This document shows positions 53,597 to 62,300 of a stretch of 64,000 bases of DNA, piece after piece. The DNA lies in assembly GCA_001799895.1 (NCBI GenBank), contig MGUI01000052.1, forward strand, positions 23,029 to 87,028, written 5' to 3'. The notes below the pieces were generated by a model that was given only the letters and a program-made list of their open reading frames with translations, ran no database searches and was not told where the DNA came from. The stretch is from Elusimicrobia bacterium GWD2_63_28 (GTDB lineage Bacteria > Elusimicrobiota > Elusimicrobia > Elusimicrobiales > UBA9959). Numbering within the stretch: position 1 is the stretch's first letter; every line of letters starts with the position of its first letter. The position numbers were made by a program, and so were the translations under genes.

Positions 53597-55014
53597 TGAA
53601 AATATTCCTGCTGCTTATACTCGCCTCTCTCCAGCCGGTTTCACTGCCGGCGCAGGAGGGCAAACCTCTGGCCCCGCAGCAGGCGCAGGAGGCGAGGCCC
53701 TCTGACTACGCGGCGGAGGCCGCGGCCGTTAGAGACCGCATCATGACCAGCCTTTTTTTCCGCGGCGAAGTGGCCGACAAGATCCTGGACTCCGGCGAGG
53801 CCGACAGCTATGTAGACCTGTCGGCGTTCGAGACGCACGCCGAGGCCAGGAGCGCGCTGCTCGACTGGATACGCAAGAACCCGGCCAAGGCGGCCGAGAT
53901 CTACCTGAGCCTGAAATACTCCGGCGGGCGTCCCTCCGGCCAGGTCCGGGAGGTCTACGAAATCTCCTGGAAGTTCAACCCCGCCTTCCTCGCGGCGGTG
54001 AAGGCCCTGAACGCCGCGGCCGGCAGTTCGACGGCTTCGCGCGAGGTGATGGAACTGGCCGCGCGCCGCCTCTACGAAGGGCAGCTGGCCGAGGCTGAGG
54101 CCCCGCCGGTTATCGCCGGGGGCGCGGCGGGGCGTTCCGTGTCCAGGAAGGATTTCGCCGATTACCGGCTGAACAAGGGCGCGCTGGACGCCGAGCTGTC
54201 CCGCGCCGCCGGCTGGATGGAGGCCGCGCGCCTGGAGGCGGCCCGGCCCGGAGTTGAGCAGGCTTACGCCTCGGCCTTTGCTGTTTACCAGGAGTTTTTG
54301 GTGGCGGCCTCGGCCTTGAAGGGCCGTGGGGTTTTAACCGCGAAGGAGTCCGTACGGCTGGAAGAGCTGCGGAGCAGCCTGCGCGGAGCGCTGGGGCTGC
54401 TTTCGATGCGCGCCCGCGTCTCGGCCCTGGACCAGGCGGCCGTGGCGCTGGCCTCCGCCGCCGGGGAACCGGGCGCTCCCGAAATGCTGGCCGCGATAGT
54501 GGCCTTGAAGGCCGAACTGGAACAGCTGGCCGCGCTCGGCGAGTCGGGTGCCGCCGTGCCGGCAAAAGACGCCGTGCAGGCCGAGAATAAATTCGCCGGG
54601 CTCTACCTGGGCTATTCCGCCTACGACGGGCTTCTGAACCTCAAACGCCGCGCCGCGCGCCCCGCTTTCTCCTGCCTGCTCGATTACGCAGCGTGGCGCT
54701 GGCTGGCGGCTTTCGCCCCCGGCTCGCCGTACCCGAAAGCCCGTACCGAACTGGCGGCCGCCGCGGCCGCGCTGGACCGCGCGCTGGCGCAGGCTGGCAG
54801 CGGGGACCTGGAAGGCGCGCTGACCGGCCTGGACGCCGGCCGCCTGGAGGCCGCCGCCGGCGCGGTAAATTCGGCCTCCCGCTTCAACCGGGCGGCCCAG
54901 TTCTATTCCTGGGGCCTCTTCTTCAGGCCCGTAGAATTAAAAGTGTCGTTCAAAAGCGGCCGCCCTGTTTTTCGGCCGGCTTTTACCCTCTCCGAGGTGG
55001 CGAGGGGACGTTGA
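53593..55014 (+). CDS. Large exported helical protein of unknown function
   Basis: About 473 residues from the ATG at 53593 overlapping the synthase stop; the frame is open far upstream but within the synthase gene. Signal peptide (~1-21, MMKIFLLLILASLQPVSLPA). The mature protein is strongly Ala/Leu/Glu/Arg-rich and looks almost entirely helical, with no cysteine cluster or known motif, and ends in a strand-rich KVSFKSGRPVFRPAFTL segment. Co-transcribed with the two glycan ligases and the lipid synthase, so an envelope role is probable. Not recognised. Confidence 0.65.
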   Translation: MMKIFLLLILASLQPVSLPAQEGKPLAPQQAQEARPSDYAAEAAAVRDRIMTSLFFRGEVADKILDSGEADSYVDLSAFETHAEARSALLDWIRKNPAKAAEIYLSLKYSGGRPSGQVREVYEISWKFNPAFLAAVKALNAAAGSSTASREVMELAARRLYEGQLAEAEAPPVIAGGAAGRSVSRKDFADYRLNKGALDAELSRAAGWMEAARLEAARPGVEQAYASAFAVYQEFLVAASALKGRGVLTAKESVRLEELRSSLRGALGLLSMRARVSALDQAAVALASAAGEPGAPEMLAAIVALKAELEQLAALGESGAAVPAKDAVQAENKFAGLYLGYSAYDGLLNLKRRAARPAFSCLLDYAAWRWLAAFAPGSPYPKARTELAAAAAALDRALAQAGSGDLEGALTGLDAGRLEAAAGAVNSASRFNRAAQFYSWGLFFRPVELKVSFKSGRPVFRPAFTLSEVARGR

Positions 55015-55030
55015 TTCCTAATTCCTAATT

Positions 55031-55717
55031 ATGAAAAAACTCTACATCTTCTCCTACGGACTCTACCCCGGCCAGGTCACACTGGAAACACTGGCCGCCA
55101 TGAAGGAATGCGGGGCGGTGTACACCCACTGCCTGGACGCGGCCACCGCGGCGCGCTTCGCCGGGCTGACCCCGGGCCTCAAGCTGAATACCGGCCTGGG
55201 CCGGGAGGCCACGGCGAAGGCGGCCGTCGCAGCGCTCTCTAAGTTCGACACGGTCGGTTTCCTTACCTACGGCAACCCGCTTTTCCTCAACCAGACCGCC
55301 GCCGAGGTCATGAAGGCCGCCGCCGGGAAGAAGGCCTCCGTGCGCGTCTTCGCCGGGGTTTCTTCTTTCGATGCTCTGGTCAACCTGTTCAACCTGAATA
55401 AATTCTCTCCGCTCGGCCTGCGCGTAATGGACGCCGCCGCGGCCATAGACGCCCCGCACTTTACCCCGGACATGGACACCCTGGTCTTCGTCCCCGACGT
55501 GCTGAACCTGAAAGCCAACGCCGCGGCCAAAAAGAGGTTCCTCGCCGCCGCGAAAGCCGCCTACCCGCCCTCGGCCCCCGCCTGCCTGGCCGACTGCGCC
55601 TCCATCTCCAGCCGCCGCCCCAGCGTTATAAAAGGAAAGGTCTCCGCTCTCTCCTCCCTGCTCAAGCAGGTAAACGAGCGGCATACTATTTTCATACCGG
55701 CAGCCATAAAAAAATAA
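55031..55717 (+). CDS. Tetrapyrrole-methylase-fold SAM-dependent methyltransferase, OphMA-like (paralog of 2809-3522)
   Basis: 228 residues. Same landmarks as the gene at 2809-3522: GLYPGQVTLETLAAMKE, YTHCLDAA, TYGNP (79-83), FAGVSSFDALVNLFNLN, and a final HTIFIPA strand. These correspond to the SAM site and fold of tetrapyrrole methylases; the SLGQxTLE-like start, YGxP loop and ExxPGxSAxDxLxxDL-like segment recall the borosin N-methyltransferases OphMA/SonM. Substrate unknown; no tetrapyrrole gene and no obvious short precursor beside it. 16 bases after the exported helical protein. Confidence 0.68.
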   Translation: MKKLYIFSYGLYPGQVTLETLAAMKECGAVYTHCLDAATAARFAGLTPGLKLNTGLGREATAKAAVAALSKFDTVGFLTYGNPLFLNQTAAEVMKAAAGKKASVRVFAGVSSFDALVNLFNLNKFSPLGLRVMDAAAAIDAPHFTPDMDTLVFVPDVLNLKANAAAKKRFLAAAKAAYPPSAPACLADCASISSRRPSVIKGKVSALSSLLKQVNERHTIFIPAAIKK

Positions 55718-55739
55718 AGGCCGCCTTTAAAAGGCGGCC
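55711..55739 (-). terminator. Intrinsic terminator of the minus-strand UvrD/NUDIX unit
   Basis: Perfect stem GGCCGCCTTT/AAAGGCGGCC (55719-55739). On the minus strand it is followed by TTTATTTTTTTAT; the + strand side has no T run. Confidence 0.8.
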
Positions 55740-55763
55740 GCTGCGTCCGGGCTGGCCGGTTCC

Positions 55764-56177
55764 CTACATCTTTTTTAGAAGGTCTACTATTTCCAGGTCG
55801 CTGGGGTAGGAGAGCTGGGCTTCGGCTTCGGCGAGGGGGAGCCAGCGCATGTCGAGGACTTCGTCGGGGGTTTTCGGTATGCCGTCGCCGCCGGTGCGCT
55901 TGACCAGGAACCAGCGGACGTCCTTTTCCACCTCGGAGTCGCCGCGCCGGAAAGAATAATGCGCGGTATAGAAGTCGGAGATTATCTCGCAGTCCCAGCC
56001 CGTCTCTTCCAGCACTTCCCTGACCGCGGCCTGTTCGGCGGTTTCGCCGGGGTCCAGGTGGCCCTTGGGAAAGGTCCACACCTGCTCGCCTTTCAAATTG
56101 CGCATCAGTATGACGAAGACCCGGCCGTCCTCCAGGATGAGGCCGCCGGCGGAATGCTCTTTTTTTATGTCGGTCAT
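55764..56177 (-). CDS. NUDIX hydrolase
   Basis: About 137 residues from the ATG at 56177; a GTG at 56183 that overlaps the helicase stop is the alternative. NUDIX box from about residue 39: GHLDPGETAEQAAVREVLEETG, that is Gx5Ex7REVxEExG. The surrounding EHSAGGLIL and QVWTFPKG blocks recall the Ap4A hydrolase/MutT-like group. Hydrolyses a nucleoside diphosphate-X compound, exact substrate unknown. Downstream of uvrD in the same unit. Confidence 0.88.
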   Translation of the reverse strand: MTDIKKEHSAGGLILEDGRVFVILMRNLKGEQVWTFPKGHLDPGETAEQAAVREVLEETGWDCEIISDFYTAHYSFRRGDSEVEKDVRWFLVKRTGGDGIPKTPDEVLDMRWLPLAEAEAQLSYPSDLEIVDLLKKM

Positions 56178-56179
56178 GC

Positions 56180-58372
56180 TCACATCGGCTGCAGCGGGGC
56201 GTATTTCAGCATGAAGGTCTGCCGCACGCCGCTGTCGAAGACCACGGTCACCTTGGCGAACTCGCCCGAGCCGATCTGGTCCACCACGCGGCCGGGCCCG
56301 TGTATGGGGTGCATCACCTTGCGGCCCTTGCCCACGCGCGGGATGGAAGGCGGCGGCTGGTAGGAAGTGATCACCTGCACGTCTTCTTCGCCGTGGCGAG
56401 TCGCGGTCTCTTTTGCGACCTTGCTTTCGAAGATGAAGCGCGAGCCCAGATTGGGATAGGTAGTGCCGTAGACCCGGCGGGTATTGGCCCAGGTGAGGAA
56501 GAGCCGCTGCCGCGCGCGGGTCATGCCCACGTAGGCCAGGCGGCGCTCCTCCTCCAGGTCCTCCTCCGAGGCGTTGGCGGCGTTGATGGGGAAAAGGTTC
56601 TCTTCCAGGCCGGTCAGGAACACTACGGGGAACTCCAGGCCCTTGGCCAGGTGCACCGTCATCAGCGTTATGGCGAAAGTGTCGGTGTTGAGCTTGTCCA
56701 CCTGGGAGGAGAGCATGACTTCCTCCAGGTATTTGTGCAGGGTGGGCGCGGCGCCCTGGCGCACGCAGTGCTCTTCGAATTCCTTCACGGCGTTGACCAG
56801 TTCCTGCAAATTGCCCAGGCGCGCCAGGGATTCCTGCGGCTCTTTCTCGGCCAAATCCTCGGTCATCTTCCAGTAGCCGGTCTTTTCCAGGATATTGGCC
56901 AGCATGGCCGACGGCGTGGCCGAGAACAGGTCGGACTTCACGCCTTCCAGCAGGTCTAAAAATTCTTTAATGCCGCGCCGGGCGGTGTTGGTGATGTCGG
57001 GCACCTGCTCGGCGGAGAGCAGCGCGTCGTAGAGCGGCATCTCCTTCTGGCGCGAATAGGCCATGACATGGTCCATGGCCGTCTTGCCGATGCCGCGCGC
57101 CGGCAGGTTGATGACCCGCAGCAGGCTGATGGTGTCCGAGGGGTTCACCAGCAGCTTCAAGTAGGCCAGCACGTCTTTGACTTCCTTGCGGTCGTAGAAG
57201 CGCACGGAACCTATCAGCCGGTACGGTATGCGCGCGCGGCGGCAGGCCTCTTCGAAAGAGCGGCTCTGCGCATTGGTGCGGTAGAAGACGGCTATGTCGT
57301 TATAGGTGTAAGCCCCGCCGGCGGTGAGCTGTTTCACTTCGTCCGCTATGCCGCGCGCCTCGTCGTTCTCGTTCTGGTATTCCAGCACCTCGGGCGGTTC
57401 GCCGTGGTCGGCCTTGGTCCAGAGGTTCTTGGGGCGGCGGTTGCGGTTATGCTTGATGAGCTCGTTGGCGGCGTGCAGGATGCGGGCGGTGGAGCGGTAG
57501 TTTTCCTCCAGCACCACAGTGAAAGCGTCGGGGAAATCCTTCTCGAACTCCATGATGTTGCGGATGTCGGCGCCGCGCCAGCCGTACACGCTCTGGTCCG
57601 GGTCGCCCACCACGCAGAGGTTCTTGTGCTTGGCCGACAGCGTCTTCACCAGTACGTACTGGGCGTGGTTGGTGTCCTGGTACTCGTCTACGAGGATATA
57701 CTGGAAATTTTCCTGGAAGTAGCTGCGGATCTCTTCCTTTTCGTTCAGCAGCTCCACGGTGCGCACTATCAGGTCGCCGAAGTCCATGGCGCCCGCTTCT
57801 ATGAGCTTCTTCTGGTAGCGGTGGTAGATCTGGGCGGCCTTCAGGCGGGCGGGGTCGTCGTTGGCCTGCGCGTTGATCAAATAGCTCTGCGCGTCCAGTA
57901 AATCGTCCTTGGCGCGCGAGATGATGCTTAAATACATCGAGGCTTTGTTCTTTTCCTCGGCGAAGCCCAGCTCTTCCATCGCCAGGCCTATCAGCTTCTT
58001 CTGGTCGTCGTCGTCGTAGATGACGAAGTCTGCCTTAACGCCTATCAGCCGGCCGTGCTGGCGCAGAATGCGCGCGCCCAGCGCGTGGAAGGTGTGTATC
58101 CACATGCCGCCGGAGTACGGCACCAGCTTACCCACGCGGTGCAGCATCTCCTGCGCGGCCTTGTTGGTGAAGGTGATGGCCAGCACCCGGGAGGGGGAGA
58201 CGCCCGAGGCGATGAGCAGGGCTATCTTGGAGGTGAGCGTCTTGGTCTTGCCGGTGCCGGCGCCCGCCAGTATCAGCAGCGGACCGGCGAAATACTGCAC
58301 GGCCTCTCCCTGCTTGGGGTTCAGGCCGAGCTTGGGCAGCAGCGTGGGGTTCAGGTTCAGGTCGAGGCTCAC
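56180..58372 (-). CDS. UvrD/PcrA-family DNA helicase
   Basis: 730 residues, GTG start. Superfamily 1 helicase motifs in order: Walker A ILAGAGTGKTKTLTSKI (~34-50), Ia ITFTNKAAQEM, II LVDEYQDTNHAQY, III VVGDPDQSVYGWRGAD, IV VLEENYRSTARIL, V MTVHLAKGLEFPVVFL and VI EERRLAYVGMTRARQRL. A C-terminal KVMHPIHGPGRVV segment is the Tudor-like tail of PcrA. 3'-5' helicase for excision and mismatch repair. Gene symbol uvrD or pcrA. Confidence 0.95.
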   Translation of the reverse strand: MSLDLNLNPTLLPKLGLNPKQGEAVQYFAGPLLILAGAGTGKTKTLTSKIALLIASGVSPSRVLAITFTNKAAQEMLHRVGKLVPYSGGMWIHTFHALGARILRQHGRLIGVKADFVIYDDDDQKKLIGLAMEELGFAEEKNKASMYLSIISRAKDDLLDAQSYLINAQANDDPARLKAAQIYHRYQKKLIEAGAMDFGDLIVRTVELLNEKEEIRSYFQENFQYILVDEYQDTNHAQYVLVKTLSAKHKNLCVVGDPDQSVYGWRGADIRNIMEFEKDFPDAFTVVLEENYRSTARILHAANELIKHNRNRRPKNLWTKADHGEPPEVLEYQNENDEARGIADEVKQLTAGGAYTYNDIAVFYRTNAQSRSFEEACRRARIPYRLIGSVRFYDRKEVKDVLAYLKLLVNPSDTISLLRVINLPARGIGKTAMDHVMAYSRQKEMPLYDALLSAEQVPDITNTARRGIKEFLDLLEGVKSDLFSATPSAMLANILEKTGYWKMTEDLAEKEPQESLARLGNLQELVNAVKEFEEHCVRQGAAPTLHKYLEEVMLSSQVDKLNTDTFAITLMTVHLAKGLEFPVVFLTGLEENLFPINAANASEEDLEEERRLAYVGMTRARQRLFLTWANTRRVYGTTYPNLGSRFIFESKVAKETATRHGEEDVQVITSYQPPPSIPRVGKGRKVMHPIHGPGRVVDQIGSGEFAKVTVVFDSGVRQTFMLKYAPLQPM

Positions 58373-58465
58373 AGGGATGTAATTTTATAATTTTAGGACT
58401 GCCTTGTGTGCGCCATGCGGCCGCCCCGCCGCGCGCGGTTTTTTGTAAGATTATTAAGACGCCCT

Positions 58466-59707
58466 ATGACCAAAGAAAAACTTGACGCTTTCTTCCTTAC
58501 CGAAGAGCAGATAGGCGAACGCAAGATCAACGTGCTCCGGCTGGCCTTCCTGCTGGTGTTCCTGGCCAATGAGTTCTCTAACTATTACCTGCTGAAGGTG
58601 GTGGAGGGCTGGCTGCACCAGCGCGCGGTGTGGACCATGCTGGCCTGGCTGGCCTACGCCGCCGGCGCCTGGTATCTGGTCAACCAGCGCCGGCTCTACG
58701 ATCGCCCCGTCAAATATATCTCCGCCGGGGTAGACGCGCTGTTCCTGGCGCTGACCATAGTGCTGGTGGAGGGCAATAACGGCCCGCTGGTGCCTGTCTT
58801 TTACATCCTTATAGTGGGCTGCGCGCTGCGCTACAGCTACCGGGCCATCATGGCGGCGGCGGCTTTCTCAGCCCTGGGCTACGCCGCGGTCTGGCACACC
58901 TCTTTCGGCAACCCGCGCCTGAGCCCCATCCCCGCCTATTCCGCCATCATCCACCTGCTGATCATGGTGATGATGGGCGCCTTCGCCGCCTACGCGGTGA
59001 AGAAGATGCGCGACCTGGTGCTGCAGTTCGCCGAGAACCTGGTGCGCCGCGAGCTGGCCGAGGGCGCGCTGTCGCGCTATGTCTCCCACCAGGTGGCGCG
59101 CAAGATACTGGACTCGCCTGACGGCGGCGCCGCCATGGGCGTGGGCCGGCGCACGCACGCGGCCGTGCTGTTCTCCGACATCCGCGGCTTTACGCCCCTG
59201 TCCGAGTCCATGGACCCGGGCGAGCTGGTGAACCTGCTGAACCTCTATTTCAGCCGCATGGTGGACGTGGTGTTCCGCCATGACGGCACGCTGGACAAGT
59301 TCGTGGGCGACGCGCTCATCGTGGTCTTCAACGACCCCTTCGAGCAGGCCGACGCCGAGAAGCGCGCCGTGGCCTGCGCGGCCGAGATGCAGGCCGAGAT
59401 CGCCGTCTTCAATAAAGAGCAGGCCGCCTCCGGAAAAAGGACTTTAGGCGTGGGCATAGGCGTGCATTGCGGACCCGTGGTGGCCGGCAATGTGGGGTCG
59501 CAGTCCCGCATGGACTACACGGTGATGGGGGATACCGTCAATTTCACCTCGCGCCTGCAGGGCAAGGCGCCCGCCGGCGCGGTGTATGTTTCCGGCGCGG
59601 TTAAGGAAAAGACTTCCGGGCAGTTCAGCTACGGCAGCGCCGGCCTGCTGGAATTCAAGGGCTATAAGGAGCCGGTCGAAGTCTTCGAACTGAAGGCCGC
59701 GGTTTAA
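58466..59707 (+). CDS. Membrane-bound class III adenylate cyclase
   Basis: About 413 residues from the ATG at 58466; an earlier frame start adds a basic, non-conserved stretch. Five to six N-terminal helices (to ~176), a helical linker, then a class III catalytic domain (~228-405). Metal-binding aspartates D238 (FSDIRGFTPLSE) and D282 (DKFVGDALIVVF); K278 is the adenine-specific Lys; YTVMGDTVNFTSRL holds the Asp and the transition-state Asn/Arg. So ATP to cAMP is likely. Isolated gene with its own terminator. Confidence 0.88.
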   Translation: MTKEKLDAFFLTEEQIGERKINVLRLAFLLVFLANEFSNYYLLKVVEGWLHQRAVWTMLAWLAYAAGAWYLVNQRRLYDRPVKYISAGVDALFLALTIVLVEGNNGPLVPVFYILIVGCALRYSYRAIMAAAAFSALGYAAVWHTSFGNPRLSPIPAYSAIIHLLIMVMMGAFAAYAVKKMRDLVLQFAENLVRRELAEGALSRYVSHQVARKILDSPDGGAAMGVGRRTHAAVLFSDIRGFTPLSESMDPGELVNLLNLYFSRMVDVVFRHDGTLDKFVGDALIVVFNDPFEQADAEKRAVACAAEMQAEIAVFNKEQAASGKRTLGVGIGVHCGPVVAGNVGSQSRMDYTVMGDTVNFTSRLQGKAPAGAVYVSGAVKEKTSGQFSYGSAGLLEFKGYKEPVEVFELKAAV

Positions 59708-59728
59708 CTCCCGGTCTGTCTTAAAAAG

Positions 59729-59757
59729 AAAAACCCGCCGGTCGGCGGGTTTTTCTT
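59729..59757. terminator. Bidirectional intrinsic terminator
   Basis: AAAAACCCGCC, loop GGTC, GGCGGGTTTTT. Between the cyclase (+) and ychF (-). Confidence 0.9.
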
Positions 59758-59773
59758 TTGCCGGGGGCGGCGG

Positions 59774-60847
59774 CTACACGTTGAACTTGAAGAAGCAGAT
59801 GTCGCCGTCCTTCATCACGTATTCCTTGCCCTCGGAGCGGATCAGGCCCTTCTCGCGCAGGACCTTCTCTTCCTTGTACTTCATGATGTCGTCGAAAGAG
59901 TAAACTTCGGCGCGGATGAAGCCTTTCTCGAAATCCGTATGTATGCGGCCGGCCGCCTGCGGGGCCTTCAGCCCGCGCTTCAGGTTCCAGGCGCGCACCT
60001 CGTCCTCGGAGCCGGCGGTGAAGAAAGAGATCTGGTCCAGCAGCTGGTAGCCGGCAATCGCCATCTTCTCGAGACCCGTGTAGTCCTCACCCAAATCCTT
60101 CAGGAACACGGCCTTCTCTTCTTCCGGCAGCTCTATGATCTCGGACTCTATCTTGGCTGAGATCTCCACCAGCAGGGCGCCGCGGGCCTTTATGAACTCG
60201 CGCAGCTTGGCGATAACTTCCTTGTCGGGCTGCTCGGAGGTGTTGGCCACGAAGAAAACGGGCTTCACGGTCAGCAGATTGAAGTCGCGCACCTCGTCTA
60301 TGGTGTAGCCGGCCTCGCGGGCGGGCTTGCCTTCGGCGAGCAGACCCTTGATCTTCTCGAGCCGCACCTTCTTTTCCTCGGCGTCCTTGGTGCGGGCCTT
60401 CAGGTCGCGCTGGTTCTTCTCCAGCGCCTTGTCTATGGTCTCCATGTCGGCCAGCATCAGTTCGGTCTCTATGACCTCTATGTCGCGGATGGGGTCCACT
60501 TCGCCCAGCACGTGCACCACGTCAGGGTCCTTGAACACGCGCACTACCTGTACAATGGCGTCCACCTCGCGGATATTGGCCAGGAACTTGTTGCCCAGGC
60601 CCTCGCCCTTGGAGGCGCCCTTCATCAGGCCGGCGATGTCTACGAACTTGATGTAGGAGGCCACTTTCTTGGGCGGCTTGAACAGGTCGAACAGCGCGTC
60701 GAGGCGCTTGTCCGGTACGGGCACCACCCCCACGTTGGGGTCGATGGTGGTGAAGGGGTAGTTGGAGGAAGCGGCCCCGGCGCGCGTGAGCGCGTTGAAC
60801 AGGGTTGATTTGCCGACGTTGGGCAGACCGACTATGCCGATATCCAT
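59774..60847 (-). CDS. ychF: YchF/OLA1 family P-loop ATPase
   Basis: 357 residues, normal length. [20 protein letters not shown] (G1 P-loop 7-14), [16 protein letters not shown] (switch I), [20 protein letters not shown] (G3), FVANTSE replacing the usual NKxD, so ATP rather than GTP is bound, and the C-terminal TGS domain ([18 protein letters not shown]). Translation- and stress-linked ATPase, almost universal. Followed by two tRNA genes transcribed on the same strand upstream. Confidence 0.97.
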   Translation of the reverse strand: MDIGIVGLPNVGKSTLFNALTRAGAASSNYPFTTIDPNVGVVPVPDKRLDALFDLFKPPKKVASYIKFVDIAGLMKGASKGEGLGNKFLANIREVDAIVQVVRVFKDPDVVHVLGEVDPIRDIEVIETELMLADMETIDKALEKNQRDLKARTKDAEEKKVRLEKIKGLLAEGKPAREAGYTIDEVRDFNLLTVKPVFFVANTSEQPDKEVIAKLREFIKARGALLVEISAKIESEIIELPEEEKAVFLKDLGEDYTGLEKMAIAGYQLLDQISFFTAGSEDEVRAWNLKRGLKAPQAAGRIHTDFEKGFIRAEVYSFDDIMKYKEEKVLREKGLIRSEGKEYVMKDGDICFFKFNV

Positions 60848-60907
60848 GTTATTTCCTTTAAATGAAAAGCCGATTCCCCTTGGGGAACCGGCGCCGCTAA
60901 AATTTGG

Positions 60908-60980
60908 CGGCCCCTACGGGATTCGAACCCGTGATCTCCGCCTTGAGAGGGCGGCGTCCTAACCGCTAGACGAAGGGGCC
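60908..60980 (-). tRNA. tRNA-Glu (CTC)
   Basis: 73 bases. Acceptor GGCCCCT/AGGGGCC, anticodon stem CCGCC/GGCGG with loop CTCTCAA (anticodon CTC), T-arm with GGGTTCGAATCCC, discriminator G as in bacterial tRNA-Glu. CCA is encoded next (60905-60907), unlike the other tRNAs here. Confidence 0.95.
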
Positions 60981-61028
60981 GTAAGTGAATATTTTAGCAA
61001 ATAGCCCGCCGGACAGGCAAAAATTCGT

Positions 61029-61101
61029 AGCCGACTATCGGATTTGAACCGATGACCTGCTGTTTACAAAACAGCTGCTCTACCAGCTGAGCTAAGTCGG
61101 C
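61029..61101 (-). tRNA. tRNA-Thr (TGT)
   Basis: 73 bases. Acceptor GCCGACT/AGTCGGC, D-arm GCTCAGCTGGTAGAGC, anticodon stem GCTGT/ACAGC with loop TTTGTAA (anticodon TGT), T-arm ATCGGTTCAAATCCGAT, discriminator U. No encoded CCA. About 50 bases upstream of tRNA-Glu, likely one transcript. Confidence 0.95.
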
Positions 61102-61181
61102 GACTAGATTATAATTCTACAAAATTCGCGGGTTGCGGTCCTTTTGTCCGCACCGGTATAGGCCTTTTGGCCCTCTCCGAG

Positions 61182-61209
61182 TTGGAGGATTTCATCTACA
61201 CTATATATA
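61182..61209 (+). promoter_or_regulatory. Possible promoter of the metallohydrolase gene
   Basis: TTGGAG (61182-61187) and TATATA (61204-61209 or 61202-61207). The ATG at 61213 is so close that the mRNA would be leaderless or start later; no ribosome site is visible. Confidence 0.35.
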
Positions 61210-61212
61210 CAA

Positions 61213-62220
61213 ATGACTATAAAATTTAATTTCCGGAGCGCCAGGTATAAGCTTCCAGCCTTCATCGGTGTGCTTGTGTTGGCGTCCTCAAATCTCTGGG
61301 CGCAGTTGAACGTCTCTTTCGTGGACGTGGGCCAGGGCGACGCCATCTACATAGAATTCCCCAACGGCAAGAAAGCGCTGATAGACGGCGGCAATTCCGG
61401 GGTGCTCGTAGACAATTTCCTCAAGTCCAAAGGCGTGACCCGGCTGGACTTCGTGGCGCTTACCCACCCGCATAGCGACCATTACCGGGGCCTCAAGAAA
61501 GTGTTTGAAAAGTACCAGGTAGACAACTATTACGATACCAAGGCCGAAAACAGGGACGCGGCCGGCGACAATAATTTGCGCGAACTGGCCGCGCTTGAGC
61601 CGAACTGCAAGACGCATTATCCCAAGCCCGGTGAGATACTGAACTGGGACTCCAAGGTGACGGTCAAGGTCTTCAACGCCTGCTGGCAGCCGGTGGTGAT
61701 GCACGACAACGATGAGACCAACAACTGCTCGCTCGTGCTGCGCCTTTACTACAACGGCAACGGTATCCTGCTGACCGGCGACGCGAATTCCGAGATAGAG
61801 GGCGACCTGCTGAGCCACTTCAAATCCGGCCTGCAGTCCAATATCCTCAAGGTCGGCCATCACGGTTCGCGCACCTCTACCAGCGACGCCTTCCTGGCCC
61901 GCGTGCGGCCCGACTACTCTTTTATCTCAGTGGGCATAAATAACAAATACGGCCACCCGCACAAAGAGACCCTGGACCGCCTCTGGAACGCCGGCTCCAA
62001 GATCTACCTGACCACCAGCGGCACGCAGGAGATCACCATCCCCGCGCCGGACAAGAACGCCCCCGGGCCCGGCAAGCCGATAATCAGGATAAACTCTGTC
62101 GTTGTCGACCAGCCTGAAGAGCCGATCCTGCCCCCGAACCTTACCTGGGACCCCTCGGAACTGAACAATATCAGTTCGCCCGCGCTGGACCAGCTGAAGA
62201 CCGAGGCCGTCGCCAAGTAA
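61213..62220 (+). CDS. Exported ComEC/Rec2-like metallo-beta-lactamase-fold hydrolase
   Basis: 335 residues. Signal peptide (~1-30, LPAFIGVLVLASSNLWA). The MBL domain follows ComEC's C-terminal domain: VSFVDVGQGDAIYIEFP, LIDGG, zinc site THPHSDH (H85, H87, D89, H90), NNCSLVLRL, ILLTGDANSEIEGDLL, ILKVGHHGSRTSTSDAFL, SVGINNKYGHPHKETL. In ComEC this domain degrades one DNA strand during uptake. Here it is free and exported without the channel. A ~60-residue Pro-rich tail ends the protein. A secreted nuclease or other phosphodiesterase is possible. Confidence 0.85.
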   Translation: MTIKFNFRSARYKLPAFIGVLVLASSNLWAQLNVSFVDVGQGDAIYIEFPNGKKALIDGGNSGVLVDNFLKSKGVTRLDFVALTHPHSDHYRGLKKVFEKYQVDNYYDTKAENRDAAGDNNLRELAALEPNCKTHYPKPGEILNWDSKVTVKVFNACWQPVVMHDNDETNNCSLVLRLYYNGNGILLTGDANSEIEGDLLSHFKSGLQSNILKVGHHGSRTSTSDAFLARVRPDYSFISVGINNKYGHPHKETLDRLWNAGSKIYLTTSGTQEITIPAPDKNAPGPGKPIIRINSVVVDQPEEPILPPNLTWDPSELNNISSPALDQLKTEAVAK

Positions 62221-62243
62221 AAGCCTCCTGCAACTTCAGGACA

Positions 62244-62279
62244 AAAAACAACCGCCGACTCCGGCGGTTGTTTTTTTAT
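62244..62279. terminator. Bidirectional intrinsic terminator
   Basis: AAAAAACAACCGCCG, loop ACT-like, CGGCGGTTGTTTTTTT. Between the metallohydrolase and the converging minus-strand gene. Confidence 0.9.
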
Positions 62280-62300
62280 ATCCGTCGCGCTGGGCGGCCG

